Source of the DNA: Anoxybacter fermentans
GTDB taxonomy: Bacteria > Bacillota > Halanaerobiia > DY22613
Direction: 5' to 3'
DNA: 64,000 nt
Assembly: GCF_003991135.1 (NCBI RefSeq)
Contig: NZ_CP016379.1
Location: 2,418,001-2,482,000, forward strand
Below are positions 27,380 through 36,263 of the stretch, one piece after another; the stretch's first letter is position 1; every line of letters starts with the position of its first letter. The position numbers and the translations under genes are program-made. Under the pieces are notes generated by a model. That model did no database searches, was not told the origin of the DNA, and saw only the letters and a list, made by a program, of their open reading frames with translations.

Positions 27380-28103
27380 CCCCGCTCCCTTCAAGGAGCA
27401 AAGACGTAATCATCTCCAATTGAGTCTCAATTGAAGCGTCTACTCCACCTGAATCGGTTTCAATTATACAGTCTCCCGGTTTTAGAGAATGGTCGATTAC
27501 AAATTCAATCTCATCAATTCCATGAGTCAAAGCTAAAAACCTATCTTGAGCACCCTTAACAATCTCAAACTGTGAAGGATTAACACGAATGACCAGACTC
27601 TTAACCCTCATCATATCTTTTAAAATACTTTCTACCTGTTCAATAATAATTTCAGGATTTAATTCAACCTGACGCCGGATAATTCGCTCAGCAATCTGGA
27701 TACTAAGTCTGATTAAACGGGAACTTAAACCCTGAACTTTACTTTCCATAATCATTTGCGTACGTTCTATTTCTTTTTGCAAATTCTGAATTAATTTACC
27801 CATTTCATTAAGAATCTGCTCCATCCCAGCCCGATAGCCCTCTTCAACACCCTGTTTATAACCTTCATTATAACCTGTTTCCATCATTTCCTGTATCTCG
27901 GCTTCACTCTGGGAAAGGAGCTTTTCTGCTTCCTTTCTGGCCTGTTCAATAATTAAAGCGGCTTCTTTTTCAGCCTCTTCTTTCAATTTAAGAATTTCCG
28001 GTTCTTTAGAGTCTATATCCTCTTTTTTTTCAGTTTTTTCAACAAAGAGCTGGCGCAATTTATCTTCTTGACGAATCCACTCAGCTTTAATAATCTTAGA
28101 CAA
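27366..28103 (-). CDS. fliH: Flagellar assembly protein FliH (negative regulator of FliI)
   Basis: Stator-like stalk protein of the export ATPase. The N-terminal part is charged and helical (LSKIIKAEWIRQEDKLRQLF) with a central coiled coil containing the GxxxG-like stretch ETGYNEGYKQGVEEGYRAGM. The C-terminal domain (about 125-235) has RLIRLSIQIAERIIRRQVEL and GDCIIETDSGGVDASIETQL. The frame is open to a GTG at 28121 with no ribosome binding site. GGAGAAGG lies upstream of two consecutive TTG codons (28106, 28103), so the start is probably one of these; 28103 gives LSKII, the usual beginning. Confidence 0.92.
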   Translation of the reverse strand: MSKIIKAEWIRQEDKLRQLFVEKTEKKEDIDSKEPEILKLKEEAEKEAALIIEQARKEAEKLLSQSEAEIQEMMETGYNEGYKQGVEEGYRAGMEQILNEMGKLIQNLQKEIERTQMIMESKVQGLSSRLIRLSIQIAERIIRRQVELNPEIIIEQVESILKDMMRVKSLVIRVNPSQFEIVKGAQDRFLALTHGIDEIEFVIDHSLKPGDCIIETDSGGVDASIETQLEMITSLLLEGSGDEDA

Positions 28104-29106
28104 CAATATCACCTTCTCCACCGCGTGCGATTACAATTTCACCCGCCTCTTCTAAACGCCTGATTTCATTAACAATTCTCTGTTGGGCTTCTTCTACTTC
28201 ACGCAAACGAACTGGTCCCATAAATTCGATATCCTCTTTTAACATCTGAGCAGCACGCTTAGAAAGGTTGCTGAAAATAACATTTTTCACTTCTTCACTG
28301 GCAGTCTTTAAAGCTAAAGCTACATCTTTCATATCAACAATACGGAGTACATGCTGAATTGCTCTGGAATCCAGAAGCACAATATCTTCAAATACAAACA
28401 TCCGTTTTCTAATCTCTTCTGCCAATTCAGGATCAGTTTCATCCAATTCATCCATAATCGTCTTTTCAGTTCCGCGATCAACCAAATTCAAGATATTAAC
28501 AATCGATTCAATTCCTCCAGCAGAAGCATATTCATTAACCACCAATGTGGACATTTTCTTTTCCAGAATACGCTCTACTTCTTTGATAACCTCTGGTGAG
28601 GTTCTGTCCATTGTCGCCACCCTTTTGGCCACATCAGCCTGTAATTCGGGTTTTAAACCGGATAAAACAGCTGCAGCCTGATTGGGCTTTAAATATGCGA
28701 TAATCAAAGCAATAGTTTGAGGATGTTCACCTTGAATAAAGTTTAGAAGCTGAGAAGGATCTGCTTTGCGTATGGCATCAAAAGGCCTCACTTGTAATGA
28801 AGCAGTTAAACGATTAATTATAGCTACTGCCTTTTGTGGACCCAACGCCTTTTCTAAAAGTTCCCGGGCATATACTATTCCACCGCGACTAATATAATTC
28901 TGGGCCAAAGCCATTTGATGAAACTCATTCAGTACTTCATCTTTTATTTCAGGAGAAACCTTATTCAAATTAGCAATTTCAAGGGTCAATTGTTCTATAT
29001 CTTCATCAGAAAGATGTTTAAAAATTTGGCCCGCAAGCTCCGGACCCAAAGACATAATAAGTATTGCGGCTTTTTTTCTTCCTGACAGTTTTTCCCGATT
29101 ATGCAT
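28096..29106 (-). CDS. fliG: Flagellar motor switch protein FliG
   Basis: Rotor protein that contacts MotA. It starts with LSGRKKAAILIMSLGPELAG and has the middle-domain EHPQTIALIIAYLKPNQAAA block (the EHPQ motif that binds FliM). The C-terminal torque domain contains DIVLLDSRAIQHVLRIVDMK and the charged KNVIFSNLSKRAAQMLKEDI ridge. About 336 residues from the ATG at 29106; the longer GTG start at 29115 would lie within the ribosome binding site. It sits between fliF and fliH. Confidence 0.97.
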   Translation of the reverse strand: MHNREKLSGRKKAAILIMSLGPELAGQIFKHLSDEDIEQLTLEIANLNKVSPEIKDEVLNEFHQMALAQNYISRGGIVYARELLEKALGPQKAVAIINRLTASLQVRPFDAIRKADPSQLLNFIQGEHPQTIALIIAYLKPNQAAAVLSGLKPELQADVAKRVATMDRTSPEVIKEVERILEKKMSTLVVNEYASAGGIESIVNILNLVDRGTEKTIMDELDETDPELAEEIRKRMFVFEDIVLLDSRAIQHVLRIVDMKDVALALKTASEEVKNVIFSNLSKRAAQMLKEDIEFMGPVRLREVEEAQQRIVNEIRRLEEAGEIVIARGGEGDIVV

Positions 29107-29124
29107 ACACTTCACCTACCTCTA

Positions 29125-30678
29125 CTAATCCTCCATCAACCAGGTCTTTAAAAGTTGTGCTACATCTTCGGGTCGTTTGGAGATTAAATCAGCTATTTCT
29201 TTACGAATCTCCTGTCTGGCTTTTTCTTCAGGAGTTAATTCATGCGTCAGGGTAGCCGCCATTTCCTTCTCTGCTTCATCTCCAATTAACACATTAACCC
29301 TTCCACTCTGTTGAGCAGCATTCTTCCTAGTGCGACGAATAATTATCCATAAAACGATAAATCCAATCAGTCCAGCCACTCCATAAATAACCATTTGACG
29401 GGTTTCGGATGCCTGGCGGAGTTTTACCGCTTCCATAAGTTCCTTTTCCAGGCTATTATCAAAAGGCATCCCAAGTACCGTCAGTTTGTCACCACGGGTC
29501 TCATCATAACCAATTGCTGCTCCAACAAGATTCTGAATTCTTTCCTCTTCGGTTTGATCTATTTCTCTATTTATCACAACAGAAACACTAAGTTTCTTTA
29601 TAACATTGTTTGCAACAAGTTGCTGCACCCGACGCTCATTCAATTCATAATTAATAGTAGACTCTTCTTTACTATAATTCGAATTATTGGTTGCATCAGT
29701 TCCCTGATATTGCGGAATATTAGACTCACTACCAGGTACTCCTACCGGATAAGTACCGTTTCCTTGATACTCTTCCTCATAAGTTTGACTACTTCGTACA
29801 ATTCCTTCATCACCAACTACAGGTGAATAGATAATATCATAAATCTCTTTTTTATCGAAGTTAATCTCTGCTGTTACTGCCACAGCTATATTATTTGGGC
29901 CATAGAGTTTCCCTAATAAATATTCCAGATTTCGTCTAATCTTTTCTTCAATATTTTTCTGGATCTGAAGTTGATTTGATGTAATTTGATCAAATTCATC
30001 CTCTGATTGAAAAGTCTGGGTATAAATATTGCCCAGAGTATCAACTACAGTAACATTATCAGGAGTAAGTCCTTCTACGCCCCCCGCCAAAAGATGGGTA
30101 ATTGCAATAATATTTTTCTGAGAAAGTCTAACACCAGGAGAAATCTTTAATATTACAGAAGCTGTAGCAGGCTTCTCTTCTTCGACAAATAGACTTGGTT
30201 CTGGAAGGGAAATTTTTACTTTTGCATATTCTACCCCATCTATAAGTTCTATCGAACGTTCCATCTCACCGGCGATTGCTCTAATATATTGAATTCTCCG
30301 TTCTTTATCCGTCATACCAAATCTGGGTTGATCAAAAATCTCAAAACCAACAGACCCACCCCGGGGAGATAAACCTTCCCCGGCCAGTTCAAGCCGGATA
30401 TCATATTTTTTATCCCGGGGGACAAGAATCCTGGAACCCCCAGCTTCCAGTTTATACAAAATCCCCTTTTCTTTCAACCAGTTTGTAATACTACTTGCTT
30501 CTTTTTCGTTTAAATTACTATATAATACATCATATTGGGGTTTCCCGGCCCAATTGACCAAAAAAATAAGACCAAGAATAACGGCAAAGATTACAGTCCC
30601 AAGTAAAAGTCGTTTCTGTATATCAAGTTTTTTCCACAAATTCAGGAACTGATCTATAAGTTGTTTTAACCATTCCAT
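29125..30678 (-). CDS. fliF: Flagellar MS-ring protein FliF
   Basis: Builds the MS ring in the inner membrane, the base for FliG and the export gate. Two transmembrane helices flank the periplasmic ring domains: one at about 23-45 (LLLGTVIFAVILGLIFLVNW) and one at about 425-445 (YGVAGLIGFIVLWIIIRRTR). Conserved ring-building motifs include VRLSQKNIIAITHLLAGGVE and GLTPDNVTVVDTLGN. The C-terminal tail that binds FliG is present (RPEDVAQLLKTWLMED). 517 residues is standard. It follows fliE by 25 bases. Confidence 0.97.
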   Translation of the reverse strand: MEWLKQLIDQFLNLWKKLDIQKRLLLGTVIFAVILGLIFLVNWAGKPQYDVLYSNLNEKEASSITNWLKEKGILYKLEAGGSRILVPRDKKYDIRLELAGEGLSPRGGSVGFEIFDQPRFGMTDKERRIQYIRAIAGEMERSIELIDGVEYAKVKISLPEPSLFVEEEKPATASVILKISPGVRLSQKNIIAITHLLAGGVEGLTPDNVTVVDTLGNIYTQTFQSEDEFDQITSNQLQIQKNIEEKIRRNLEYLLGKLYGPNNIAVAVTAEINFDKKEIYDIIYSPVVGDEGIVRSSQTYEEEYQGNGTYPVGVPGSESNIPQYQGTDATNNSNYSKEESTINYELNERRVQQLVANNVIKKLSVSVVINREIDQTEEERIQNLVGAAIGYDETRGDKLTVLGMPFDNSLEKELMEAVKLRQASETRQMVIYGVAGLIGFIVLWIIIRRTRKNAAQQSGRVNVLIGDEAEKEMAATLTHELTPEEKARQEIRKEIADLISKRPEDVAQLLKTWLMED

Positions 30679-30703
30679 ATAAACTCCAACCTTCCCTTAA
30701 CCT

Positions 30704-30991
30704 TTAAAACTGCATTCTCATAATTTCCTTATACGCTTCAACAACTTTATTCCTAACGGCCAGAGTTAACTCTAAAGCTAGTTTAGCCTGTTCAGAAGCA
30801 ATCGTAACATTATGTATGTTATCAATCTCCCCAACAGCAAACTTCTCAGCCATCAAATCAGCTCTTTTTTGTAACTGATTTACCTCATTAATCGCTTTTT
30901 TAAGTAAATCTGCAAATCCCGTTTCTCCACTCTTTATAGTTTTTTCTACATTCCTTTCAAAAGAAGGGGATTGTAAATTTTCAATTTTCAT
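30704..30991 (-). CDS. fliE: Flagellar hook-basal body complex protein FliE
   Basis: Links the MS ring to the rod. The 95 residues match family size, with the conserved FADLLKKAINEVNQLQKRAD and the C-terminal SEQAKLALELTLAVRNKVVE followed by AYKEIMRMQF. No signal peptide, as it is exported by the flagellar apparatus itself. It lies between flgC (21 bases) and fliF, the normal start of the early operon. Confidence 0.95.
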   Translation of the reverse strand: MKIENLQSPSFERNVEKTIKSGETGFADLLKKAINEVNQLQKRADLMAEKFAVGEIDNIHNVTIASEQAKLALELTLAVRNKVVEAYKEIMRMQF

Positions 30992-31012
30992 TACTTAAAC
31001 CTCCTTCAATTA

Positions 31013-31453
31013 TTAACCACGGCCAATCTCTAATGCTTTCATAGCCATATTCTTTGTAGAATTTAAAGCAGTTACATTAGCCTCATAAGCCCGGGTCGCT
31101 TCAATCATATCCACCATCTCTGAAACCAGATCTATATTGGGCATAGCTACATAACCATCTTCATTGGCATCTGGATGTTCCGGATTATAAACTAATTTCG
31201 GAGGAGAGGTGTCCTTTTTAATTCCCACAACCTTAACTCCTTGACCAATCCTGCTTCGAATATCATCAGAAGCTTTTGGAAGAACAAACTTTGGCTTACG
31301 CTCAGCAAATACAGGCATCTGTCTTTTATAAGGACCGCCTTCAGGAGTACGGGTAGTATTCACATTTGCAATATTATTAGAAATAATATCCATCCTCAAT
31401 CTTTGAGCAGTTAACCCTGATGCACTGATGTTAAAGGAATCAAATAAAGACAT
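31013..31453 (-). CDS. flgC: Flagellar basal-body rod protein FlgC
   Basis: Proximal rod subunit, 146 residues. The N-terminal rod signature is LFDSFNISASGLTAQRLRMD followed by IISNNIANVNTTRTPEGGPY; the C-terminus has MPNIDLVSEMVDMIEATRAY and ANVTALNSTKNMAMKALEIG. It is fused in a TAATG overlap to flgB, so both rod proteins are translated together. First genes of the early flagellar operon. Confidence 0.96.
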   Translation of the reverse strand: MSLFDSFNISASGLTAQRLRMDIISNNIANVNTTRTPEGGPYKRQMPVFAERKPKFVLPKASDDIRSRIGQGVKVVGIKKDTSPPKLVYNPEHPDANEDGYVAMPNIDLVSEMVDMIEATRAYEANVTALNSTKNMAMKALEIGRG

Positions 31454-31875
31454 TAACGTTCACCTCCCTTGGTGATGACACGCTCTAAAAGCTTATACTT
31501 TCTGGCTACTAAAGATGCCAGAGTCGAATAATAGATATTATTTTCTGCAATTTTTGCCATCTCAACATCTATATTCACATTATTTCCATCTTCTCGAACC
31601 CGACCTGTTGTTTGAATAACCTTAAATCCACCTTTTGCATTAGATCCTGGGCGTCCCTCTAAATGCTTTATATTTGTCCTCGCCAGAGGTAAAAAACCTC
31701 CAGGACTACTTTCTTTCATCATTGCTTTTAATTGTGCGTAAAAATTTATATCCTGTCTTTTAAAATTGGGAGTATCTACATTGGCAACATTATTTGCTAA
31801 TATCTTTTGTCGCAGTGCAGCTCCATCCATTCCCTTTGCCAGGATCTGAAGGGTTTTGTCCAGTTTATGCCACAC
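31453..31875 (-). CDS. flgB: Flagellar basal-body rod protein FlgB
   Basis: Proximal rod subunit, 140 residues, first gene of the early operon. Signature parts are DGAALRQKILANNVANVDTP and NFKRQDINFYAQL; the C-terminal helix includes NNVNIDVEMAKIAENNIYYS and TLASLVARKYKLLERVI. The start is GTG at 31875, with a strong GGGGGGAG site upstream. A candidate sigma-A promoter lies about 160-190 bases upstream. Confidence 0.95.
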   Translation of the reverse strand: MWHKLDKTLQILAKGMDGAALRQKILANNVANVDTPNFKRQDINFYAQLKAMMKESSPGGFLPLARTNIKHLEGRPGSNAKGGFKVIQTTGRVREDGNNVNIDVEMAKIAENNIYYSTLASLVARKYKLLERVITKGGER

Positions 31876-32002
31876 AGCTCTCCCCCCTTTTATTCCATAA
31901 GGAAATAGGTCTCAAAATCTACATAAATCGACATTTTTAACCTAATGTTCAGCAATAATATTTATGTAAATTGTATATTCTACATGATAAACTGATTTCC
32001 TT

Positions 32003-32026
32003 CATTTTAACTGGCATTTTAACTGG
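32003..32026. repeat. Perfect tandem repeat of 12 bp in the flgB leader
   Basis: CATTTTAACTGG occurs twice head to tail at 32003-32014 and 32015-32026 (CCAGTTAAAATG twice on the transcribed strand). It lies just downstream of the predicted start of transcription. A two-turn spaced pair of identical 12-mers in a promoter region is typical of a binding site for a regulator; which one is unknown. Confidence 0.75.
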
Positions 32027-32036
32027 GTTGAACTTC

Positions 32037-32064
32037 TTAATAATTCTTAAGACCTATTTGTCAA
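32037..32064 (-). promoter_or_regulatory. Candidate sigma-A promoter for the flgB operon
   Basis: On the minus strand a perfect -35 hexamer TTGACA (32064-32059) is followed after 16 bases by TATTAA (32042-32037), matching the -10 consensus at four of six positions. Transcription would start near 32030 and leave a leader of about 155 bases before the flgB GTG. Confidence 0.5.
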
Positions 32065-32259
32065 ATTACAACAAAAACTAAACATTAGCACTATCTTCTC
32101 TTTCTACATCTTCACATATTATTCGTACAAAATACAGATGAAATAGAATTGAGTATAATACCTATCTATCTTTTAATAATTCAATCTTTCCAGCTGAATT
32201 CCTGCTAAATCTTCCAGAATCATAGTTTTAATCTTTAGTAATAATTCCTAGATAAATAA

Positions 32260-33348
32260 TTATTCCCCAAATTCATCAGCAGCTGCAATTTCTTCATCTA
32301 AAAAATAGTTCCAATATTCTTCATTTGCCTTTTGATAATCTGCAGGTTGTCCAATATCCAGCCAAAACTCCCGGATTGGAAAACATCCAACTTTTCCGTT
32401 TTGGTTTAAAATCTTCTTAATTAAATCGGTCATATCAAAAAAAGTATTATAAGGAATTTGTCTAATTACCTGTGGACTTAAAACATATAAGCCAGCATTA
32501 ATAAAAAATGACTGGCGAGGTTTTTCAACAATATCTTCAACTATCTGACCATTAACATTTAATACACCATAGGGAACTGTAAATTCATACTCAGTGGAAC
32601 CAATTGTCACCAGATAATTACCTTCAATATGATAGTCAATCATTTTTTTAAAATTTAATTTTGTAAGTAAATCACCATTCATCACTATCAATGGTTTACT
32701 AAATTTTTTATCAATCAAACTTAAAGCGCCAGCAGTTCCAAGTCTTTTCGTTTCTCTAACATATTCAATATTCACATCAAATTTTTTACCATCACCAAAG
32801 TAATTTATGATCTGATCAGCTTTATAATTTACACATAAAATAAATTTATAAAAACCATACGAACGAAATTGTCTTATAATTGTCTCTAATATTGGTCTGC
32901 CACCAACTTTGAGTAAAGGTTTGGGTATATCCCGGGTTAGTGGATATAATCTAGTTCCTAAACCACCAACCATAAGCACAATATAGTTTTCTAACTTTTT
33001 CTTTTTGATAAAATCATTTAAAGTTACCAGATCATGTACCACTCCATCCTCATCTACGAGTGGAATTTGGTTGATTTCGGAAAGTTTTAGAAATATTTCA
33101 ATTTCTCTTCTATCGGTATCTATTGGTAAACTTTTAAAATTATTATTCATAGCCTCTTTAACTGGACTATCAAGATCAATTCCTCTCAGAATAGCTCTTC
33201 TAATATCACCGTCAGTAACAGTTCCCAATAAACGACAATTTGAATCAACAACTAACGCAATCTGCCTTACACCTTTATCAATAACTGCCATTGTCTCTTT
33301 AATGGTAGTGTCTGGAGAAACTAATATATCTTTAAGGCTTTTTTTCAA
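32260..33348 (-). CDS. ptmE: CBS-domain sugar-1-phosphate guanylyltransferase, PtmE-like (GDP-GlcNAc for legionaminic acid)
   Basis: Two-part protein. Two CBS domains (about residues 5-115: LVSPDTTIKETMAVIDKG, LGTVTDGDIRRAILRG) are fused to a nucleotidyltransferase (about 120-350). Its motif is VLMVGGLGTRLYPLTRDIPK, the G-x-G-T-R-x-x-P-x-T-x-x-x-P-K signature, and later VMNGDLLTKLN. This is the layout of PtmE, which makes GDP-GlcNAc to begin legionaminic acid synthesis in Campylobacter. It ends a seven-gene cluster for that sugar. The start is TTG at 33348, fixed by AGGTGG; a GTG at 33363 has no proper site. Confidence 0.85.
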   Translation of the reverse strand: MKKSLKDILVSPDTTIKETMAVIDKGVRQIALVVDSNCRLLGTVTDGDIRRAILRGIDLDSPVKEAMNNNFKSLPIDTDRREIEIFLKLSEINQIPLVDEDGVVHDLVTLNDFIKKKKLENYIVLMVGGLGTRLYPLTRDIPKPLLKVGGRPILETIIRQFRSYGFYKFILCVNYKADQIINYFGDGKKFDVNIEYVRETKRLGTAGALSLIDKKFSKPLIVMNGDLLTKLNFKKMIDYHIEGNYLVTIGSTEYEFTVPYGVLNVNGQIVEDIVEKPRQSFFINAGLYVLSPQVIRQIPYNTFFDMTDLIKKILNQNGKVGCFPIREFWLDIGQPADYQKANEEYWNYFLDEEIAAADEFGE

Positions 33349-33376
33349 CTTTAGCCACCTCACATACTATTTTCTA

Positions 33377-34030
33377 TCAATCTTTTAACTTAAGTAACTT
33401 TGCAGGAACACCGACAACCACACTGTTATCAGCTACATCTTTTAAAACAACTGCTCCTGCCCCAACAATAGAATTTGTACCAATTTTAACTCCCTGTATA
33501 ACAGTTGCACCAATTCCAATATGACTTAAATCTCCAACCTCAACACCACCACCAAGAGTTACACCAGGTGCAATATGTGTATGGTTACCAATTCGAACAT
33601 CGTGTTCAATAATGGCCCCTGTATTAATTATATTGTTATCACCAATAGATACATTACTATTAATAATACTTCCGGCCATAAAAAGGTTTCCAACCCCAAC
33701 CTTTAAATCCTGGCTTACAATAGAATTCGGATGATATATATTAATAAAATCAAACCCAATCTTTTTTGCTTTTTCGAACAAAATAGCCCGTAATTTATTA
33801 TCTCCTGTACCCCCGACAGTAACAAAAGCATACTTAACCTTTTTCTCTTTATAAAGGCTTTCTAATAATTCATCTGATCCAAGAATTGGTATATTAAAAA
33901 TTTGATCTACTTTACTATTAGGGTCAGTGATACCATATATATTAAAATTTTTATTAAATCGAAAAAATGACAGTATGTTTTTGCAATGATCTCCAGCTCC
34001 AATAAAAATTACTTTTTCCAACCCTATCAC
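33377..34030 (-). CDS. legH: NeuD/PglD-like sugar N-acyltransferase, probable LegH
   Basis: At 217 residues it has an N-terminal Rossmann-like PglD_N domain (VIFIGAGDHCKNILSFF) and a C-terminal left-handed beta-helix of hexapeptide repeats (from about 95: IVSQDLKVGVGNLFMAGSII, THIAPGVTLGGGVEVGDLSH). This family acetylates 4-amino sugars (PglD) or sialic acids (NeuD). In the present cluster the missing step is N-acetylation of the 4-amino group made by LegC, so LegH is the best assignment; O-acetylation of the final sugar is the alternative. Start GTG 34030 or TTG 34021. Confidence 0.8.
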   Translation of the reverse strand: MIGLEKVIFIGAGDHCKNILSFFRFNKNFNIYGITDPNSKVDQIFNIPILGSDELLESLYKEKKVKYAFVTVGGTGDNKLRAILFEKAKKIGFDFINIYHPNSIVSQDLKVGVGNLFMAGSIINSNVSIGDNNIINTGAIIEHDVRIGNHTHIAPGVTLGGGVEVGDLSHIGIGATVIQGVKIGTNSIVGAGAVVLKDVADNSVVVGVPAKLLKLKD

Positions 34031-34048
34031 CGCCCTAAAAAAATACTT

Positions 34049-35230
34049 TTATATTTTAAATTTTAAATCGAAAAAATGTTTTTTTATTAAATTTTGGTTT
34101 AAGTCAATTTTTTTAAGCGTTTCTTTTATTCTATAAGATATATTACCTGCACCCTCTATATCATACGGATTTTTACAATTGCTAATTTTATCCTTGAATT
34201 CTCGCGATAACCCTTTCATAATTCCTCTCATAATCTCATCATGACTACATCCAACATCTATTACATTTTCAGCTCTGATTCTTCCCTTCTGTCGATCACC
34301 AATATTTACAACTGGAATTTTAAAACTCGGACCTTCTATGATTCCACTTGACGAATTGCCTATCATGATGTCAGCATATTTCAATACAGATAAGTATCTC
34401 AACTGTCCTAAGTTACTAACAAATATAGCCCGATTACTATTTTTATCTACAAATTGCTCAATTTTTTCGTTAATTATCCGCCCATAAGTATCGGAATTAG
34501 CTTTAGTAAAAATAATTTTAAAATCAAATTTTTCAAGAACATCTAAAATGGTTTGAATCTGTTCTTCTGTTGTATTAGGCTCCAAAGTAACAGGATTATA
34601 AGTAAAAATAGCCGTAGTATCTTCGAATTTAAAATTTAAAGTTTCTTCCAATTGCTCCTTTGATAGTAATTTGAGTCTATAAATATTATCTAATCCTGGT
34701 GCACCATGATTAAAAACTGTTTCCGGTCTTTCCCCCATTTGAATAACCCGTCTAGCATACTCTTCGGTAACCGGAAAATGAATTGAAGCTAATTTTGTAA
34801 TCGCGTGGCGAATCTGATTATCTATAACTCCTTCGGTCAATTCTCCACCATGAATATGGGCTATGGGAATTTGAGCAACCATGGCTGCTATTGAAGCAGC
34901 CAGAATTTCATACCGGTCTCCCAAAACAACAATAATATCTGGCTTTATATCTTTAAATGCTTCAGAAAAACTAATACACCCTAATCCAATAGATTTAGAA
35001 ATACCAACTTCAGTATCTGAAGACATTAACATTTCCACTTTTTTTGTTATTTTAAAACCATCTTTCTCAATCTGCCTATAAGTAAGACCAAATTCGGGAG
35101 ATAAATGCATTCCGGTAACAAGAATTTGAAGTTCTAAATTATGATCATTTTGAATTTCTTTCATTAGCCAGTATAGATGACCATAATCCGCCCTTGTTCC
35201 CGTAACCACACAAATTTTTCTTTTACTCAC
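34049..35230 (-). CDS. legG: Hydrolysing NDP-sugar 2-epimerase, LegG/NeuC type
   Basis: A 393-residue GT-B-fold epimerase of the NeuC family. The N-terminus is KICVVTGTRADYGHLYWLMK (the family TGTRADYG signature); PDIIVVLGDRYEILAASIAA and AHIHGGELTEGVIDNQIRHA follow; the C-terminal half has IGNSSSGIIEGPSFKIPVVN. It releases the nucleotide and inverts C2 to give the free 6-deoxy-mannosamine derivative that NeuB/LegI condenses with pyruvate phosphate. It overlaps legI by 8 bases, consistent with consecutive steps. Confidence 0.9.
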   Translation of the reverse strand: MSKRKICVVTGTRADYGHLYWLMKEIQNDHNLELQILVTGMHLSPEFGLTYRQIEKDGFKITKKVEMLMSSDTEVGISKSIGLGCISFSEAFKDIKPDIIVVLGDRYEILAASIAAMVAQIPIAHIHGGELTEGVIDNQIRHAITKLASIHFPVTEEYARRVIQMGERPETVFNHGAPGLDNIYRLKLLSKEQLEETLNFKFEDTTAIFTYNPVTLEPNTTEEQIQTILDVLEKFDFKIIFTKANSDTYGRIINEKIEQFVDKNSNRAIFVSNLGQLRYLSVLKYADIMIGNSSSGIIEGPSFKIPVVNIGDRQKGRIRAENVIDVGCSHDEIMRGIMKGLSREFKDKISNCKNPYDIEGAGNISYRIKETLKKIDLNQNLIKKHFFDLKFKI

Positions 35231-36263
35231 TTTTTAAATCCTCCCATTTCAATACTTCGTCACGTCTTATATACCGGTTAACTTTAAAACCTAAAATTTT
35301 GTCTATAAATTTTGGTTCAATACCATCTCCCGGTCTTTTAATCTCTAACAAGTCTCTACTTAATACCTGTCCTTTTTTAATATCCCTGGCAGCAACAATA
35401 CTTTTTCTCGCAACGGGAAGATTTTTTATTTCAGATTTAGCAGGTCTTTTGATACCATCCCCTAATGCTTTTTCTACATTTCTAATACTTTGAACTAATA
35501 ATTTTAATTCATCAGGTTCTAAAGAAGCCTTATGATCAGGGCCCTCCATAGATTTATCTAAAGTAAAATGTTTTTCAATAACCTTTGCACCCAAAGCTAC
35601 TGCTGCTATTGGTATTTCTAAACCTAAAGTATGATCTGAATATCCAACGGGAACTTTAAAGGCATCCCTTATAGTTAACATAGCACTTAAATTCACTTCT
35701 TCAATTGGAGCTGGATACTCAGTTACACAATGAAGCACCACTACATCTCTATTCCCCGTAGAATAAATTGTTTCTAAAGCCTCATATATTTCAGCTATAT
35801 TTGCCATCCCCGTAGATAATATTATAGGTTTTTGCTTTTCAGCAATATATTTTAAAAAAGGCAGATTGGTTATCTCTCCTGAAGGAACTTTAAAAAATGG
35901 TATATCTAATTCATCTAATAAATCACAGCTTTCAAAATCAAAAGGGCTGGACAAAAACATAATTTTTTTTTCTTTACAATAATTCATCAATTCTACATGA
36001 GATGTTTTATCCAATTCCAATTTCTTAATCATTTGATATTGACTCTCTGATTTTTTAGTAGTTTTCAGTTGATAATCCGCCTTCGGTGCACCTTGAGAGA
36101 CAAGTTTTTCAGTTTTGAAAGTCTGAAATTTAATTGCATCTACACCCGCTTCAGCAGCAACATCAATTAATTTCTTAGCAATATTAATATCACCATTATG
36201 GTTAACTCCCGCTTCAGCTATAATAAAAACGGAAGAGAGATCAGTAAAATAATTTTTTACCAT
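35223..36263 (-). CDS. legI: Nonulosonic acid synthase, LegI/NeuB type
   Basis: PEP-dependent C9 acid synthase, 346 residues. The TIM-barrel domain begins FIIAEAGVNHNGDINIAKKL and has AGVDAIKFQTFKTEKLVS and ILSTGMANIAEIYEALETIY; HTLGLEIPIAAVALGAKVIE and KHFTLDKSMEGPDHKASLEP are classic. A C-terminal antifreeze-like SAF domain follows (about 282-346, AARDIKKGQVLSRDLLEIKR). The family fits sialic, legionaminic or pseudaminic acids; the neighbours LegB/LegC/PtmE favour legionaminic acid. One base separates it from legF. Confidence 0.92.
   Translation of the reverse strand: MVKNYFTDLSSVFIIAEAGVNHNGDINIAKKLIDVAAEAGVDAIKFQTFKTEKLVSQGAPKADYQLKTTKKSESQYQMIKKLELDKTSHVELMNYCKEKKIMFLSSPFDFESCDLLDELDIPFFKVPSGEITNLPFLKYIAEKQKPIILSTGMANIAEIYEALETIYSTGNRDVVVLHCVTEYPAPIEEVNLSAMLTIRDAFKVPVGYSDHTLGLEIPIAAVALGAKVIEKHFTLDKSMEGPDHKASLEPDELKLLVQSIRNVEKALGDGIKRPAKSEIKNLPVARKSIVAARDIKKGQVLSRDLLEIKRPGDGIEPKFIDKILGFKVNRYIRRDEVLKWEDLKSE

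Larger units (their letters stand above)
31876..32259. other. 384-bp intergenic region in front of flgB
   Basis: Between ptmE and flgB. It holds no plausible gene in either strand. It contains a candidate sigma-A type promoter (32037-32064) reading toward flgB and a perfect tandem 12-bp repeat (32003-32026). I see no intrinsic terminator after ptmE, so read-through from the glycan genes into flgB is possible. A convincing sigma-28 promoter for flgB was not found here. Confidence 0.7.

Noticed and set aside
31921-31945. Sigma-28 promoter for flgB (CGATTTAT on the minus strand)
   Set aside because: No TAAA at 14-16 bases upstream; the TTGACA-TATTAA candidate is better.
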